Shown: one piece after another, positions 5,562 to 6,866 of the stretch | How the letters are laid out: each line of letters begins with the position of its first letter | Position numbering within the stretch: the stretch's first letter is position 1 | Source: Cyanobium sp. | GTDB taxonomy: Bacteria > Cyanobacteriota > Cyanobacteriia > PCC-6307 > Cyanobiaceae | Assembly: GCA_014191535.1 (NCBI GenBank) | Contig: BJHC01000073.1 | Location: 1 to 6,866 of the forward strand | Direction: 5' to 3' | Length of the DNA stretch: 6,866 bases | The notes under the pieces: model-generated | Seen by the model: the letters and a program-made list of their open reading frames with translations, nothing else | Databases searched by the model: none | What the model was told of the DNA's origin: nothing | Program-made: the position numbers and the translations under genes

Positions 5562-6730
5562 GCCACACCTCCCACGGCCACCGGAGCCGGCTGGGCGTGG
5601 TGGCTGAACAGGCAGCCCGCCACGATCGGATCCTCCAGATCAAGCTGGAGCAGGGCGCCCGTGTCGGGCTCAGCGGGAACCGTGATCAGATGCTCCAGCA
5701 GCGCCGCCAGGTTGCGGGCATAGAGCGCACTGGCGTGGTTGGCCACGGTGCAGGGCAGGGCATCGGCCCCGATCAGCTGCACCCCATGGCGCCACACGGT
5801 GGTGCCGGGCTCGCTGCCCTCGCAGTTGCCCCCCTGGGCCACCGCCAGATCCACCACCACGCTGCCGGGGCGCATGTGCTGGAGCATGGCGTCATCGATC
5901 AGCCGCGGCGCCGGGCGGCCGGGCACCTGGGCGGTGCAGATCACCATGTCGGCCAGGGCGAGCTGTTCGGTGAGCTGGCGGCGCTGCTCCGCCAGGAAGG
6001 CTTCACTGGCCTGCTGGGCATAGCCCCCGGTTTCACCGGGCTTCTGTTCCAGCTCTGGAGGGTCGATGAACCGCCCCCCCAGGGATTCCACTTGCTCCTT
6101 GGCGGCGGCGCGCACATCGCTCACGTACACCACAGCCCCCAGACGCCGGGCCGTGGCTAGGGCCTGCAGGCCGGCCACCCCAGCCCCCAGGATCAGGGCG
6201 CGGGCGGGCTGAATGGTGCCCGCGGCCGTCATCAGCATCGGCACGTAGCGATCCAGGGCCGCGGAAGCCAGCAGCACCGCCTTGTAGCCGGCGATGTTGG
6301 CCTGGGAGGAGAGCACGTCCATGGCCTGGGCACGGCTGATACGCGGCAGGAGCTCCAGGGCCAAGGCGGTGAGCTGAAGGCCCTCGAGCTGCTGTTTGAG
6401 CGCGTCATTGCCGTGGGGCTCCAACAGGCCCAGCAGTACGGCACCGGCGGGGAGGCTGCTCACCTCGGGGCGGCCGCGCACCAGGGCGGCCCCCTGCACC
6501 GCCATCACCACATCGGCGCGACTCCAGTGGTCGGCTCCGGCCCCCTTGGCCTCCACCAGCTCGGCCCCGGCGTCGCGGTAGGCGTCATCGCCGTAACCGC
6601 TGGGATGGCCGGCCCCGCGCTCCACACTGAGGCGGCAGCCCTTGGCCACCAGGCGCTTCACCGTTTCCGGGGTGGCCGCCACCCGTGTTTCACCGGGGCA
6701 ACACTCCCGCGGCACCAGCACTCGAACCAC
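5558..6730 (-). CDS. pntA-1: Proton-translocating NAD(P) transhydrogenase, alpha subunit NAD(H)-binding part
   Basis: This soluble domain I binds NADH and hands hydride to domain III of PntB. It is homologous to alanine dehydrogenase. The protein is 390 aa from GTG 6730. Family marks are VPREC..GETRVAATPETV near the N-terminus, the RQD-loop segment PRISRAQAMDVLSSQ (129-143; Arg130, Gln135, Asp138), the Rossmann motif GAGVAG (182-187), SDVR (204-207, adenosine-site Asp205) and the mobile loop around Tyr237 (GETGGYA). It has no membrane segment, which fits the split alpha subunit. GTG 6730 was chosen because family members begin a few residues before LVPRE and AGGG lies 9 nt upstream. TTG 6739 would add three residues but has AGGG directly against it; an in-frame stop at 6760-6758 limits longer forms. 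Cys10-Cys11 replace the more usual Glu/Ser-type residues here. The stop overlaps pntA-2 by 4 nt, so it heads a tight pntA-1, pntA-2, pntB operon. Confidence 0.96.
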   Translation of the reverse strand: MVRVLVPRECCPGETRVAATPETVKRLVAKGCRLSVERGAGHPSGYGDDAYRDAGAELVEAKGAGADHWSRADVVMAVQGAALVRGRPEVSSLPAGAVLLGLLEPHGNDALKQQLEGLQLTALALELLPRISRAQAMDVLSSQANIAGYKAVLLASAALDRYVPMLMTAAGTIQPARALILGAGVAGLQALATARRLGAVVYVSDVRAAAKEQVESLGGRFIDPPELEQKPGETGGYAQQASEAFLAEQRRQLTEQLALADMVICTAQVPGRPAPRLIDDAMLQHMRPGSVVVDLAVAQGGNCEGSEPGTTVWRHGVQLIGADALPCTVANHASALYARNLAALLEHLITVPAEPDTGALLQLDLEDPIVAGCLFSHHAQPAPVAVGGVA

Positions 6731-6765
6731 CGCTACCAACCCTGCACCAGGATCCGTTCAGTGTT

Positions 6766-6788
6766 TTGCCGATGCCCCGGCACGGCAA
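6766..6788. promoter_or_regulatory. Stem-loop or operator-like inverted repeat upstream of the pnt operon
   Basis: TTGCCG (6766-6771) and CGGCAA (6783-6788) are perfect outer arms. Inside, TGCC (6773-6776) pairs with GGCA (6779-6782) if A6772 is bulged, giving about 10 paired positions. On the + strand it is followed by TCCTTTT. On the - strand it is flanked by AAAA, so it does not look like a terminator for the upstream - strand gene. Read toward pntA-1, TTGCCG (6788-6783), a 17-nt spacer and AACACT (6765-6760) make a weak promoter-like pair, so an operator over the promoter is possible. A short repeat, ATGT-N4-ACAT, lies at 6803-6814. Confidence 0.3.
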
Positions 6789-6827
6789 TCCTTTTGGGCG
6801 GCATGTCGGCACATCCGCACACGGGCC

Positions 6828-6866
6828 TCAGGCCAGCCAGGCCTCCAGGGTCACGGGGGCAGCGCT
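6828..6866 (-). CDS. Possible 3' end of an upstream gene (last 12 codons)
   Basis: On the - strand the frame ending with TGA at 6830-6828 is open to the window edge and encodes SAAPVTLEAWLA. The composition is plausible for a protein C-terminus, and a - strand gene ending about 100 nt before pntA-1 would fit the layout. Twelve codons are too few to identify a family or to prove that it is coding. Confidence 0.3.
   Translation of the reverse strand, partial: SAAPVTLEAWLA

Noticed and set aside
5266..5643. Upstream extension of the pntB frame
   Set aside because: It overlaps pntA-2 and pntA-1; family PntB proteins begin at the MSAF-like N-terminus. It is kept only as the open -1 frame discussed at the A6 run.
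5465..6160. + strand open frame opposite pntA-1
   Set aside because: Antisense shadow with no family features; pntA-1 motifs run unbroken on the other strand.
1..6866. Search for tRNA, rRNA, CRISPR repeats, transposase or insertion-sequence ends
   Set aside because: None seen: the window is filled by continuous housekeeping genes with short gaps, no spaced direct repeats and no transposase motifs.

Overview
The window is a GC-rich stretch (about two thirds G+C by eye) that is almost completely coding and looks like the chromosome of a picocyanobacterium of the Synechococcus/Cyanobium group. The evidence is the Dxr protein, which reads like picocyanobacterial Dxr sequences I know; the proton-translocating transhydrogenase split into three genes (pntA-1, pntA-2, pntB); a thioredoxin-like [2Fe-2S] protein directly after dxr; and one HIP1 octamer. 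The genus is an inference. I see no mobile element, CRISPR array, tRNA or rRNA.

Left part (1-1021): a predicted secreted protein of 252 aa with an internal two-fold repeat is on the + strand. It converges, 19 nt apart, on a 72-aa protein of unknown function on the - strand. That small gene diverges from dxr across an 87-nt spacer full of nested inverted repeats.

Centre (1109-3763): dxr, the second enzyme of the MEP isoprenoid pathway, overlaps by 4 nt (ATGA) a gene for a thioredoxin-like [2Fe-2S] ferredoxin. This pair converges on a YheT-type alpha/beta hydrolase gene, and the 3' coding ends overlap by 44 nt.

Right part (3814-6730, - strand): the order of transcription is pntA-1, pntA-2, pntB, then the hydrolase. 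The pnt genes are joined by two 4-nt ATGA overlaps and encode the membrane transhydrogenase that uses the proton gradient to move hydride from NADH to NADP+. A 50-nt gap separates pntB from the hydrolase. It holds a perfect 10-bp inverted repeat whose 3' arm contains the hydrolase Shine-Dalgarno sequence. Upstream of pntA-1 lies a stem-loop, then what may be the last 12 codons of another - strand gene.

Most of the window is ordinary housekeeping content. The points most worth a second look are the Shine-Dalgarno-masking repeat between pntB and the hydrolase, the coupling of dxr to a ferredoxin, the A6 run at the pntA-2/pntB junction in the -1 relation, the repeat protein at the left edge, and the lack of the known proton-channel histidines in the Pnt subunits.
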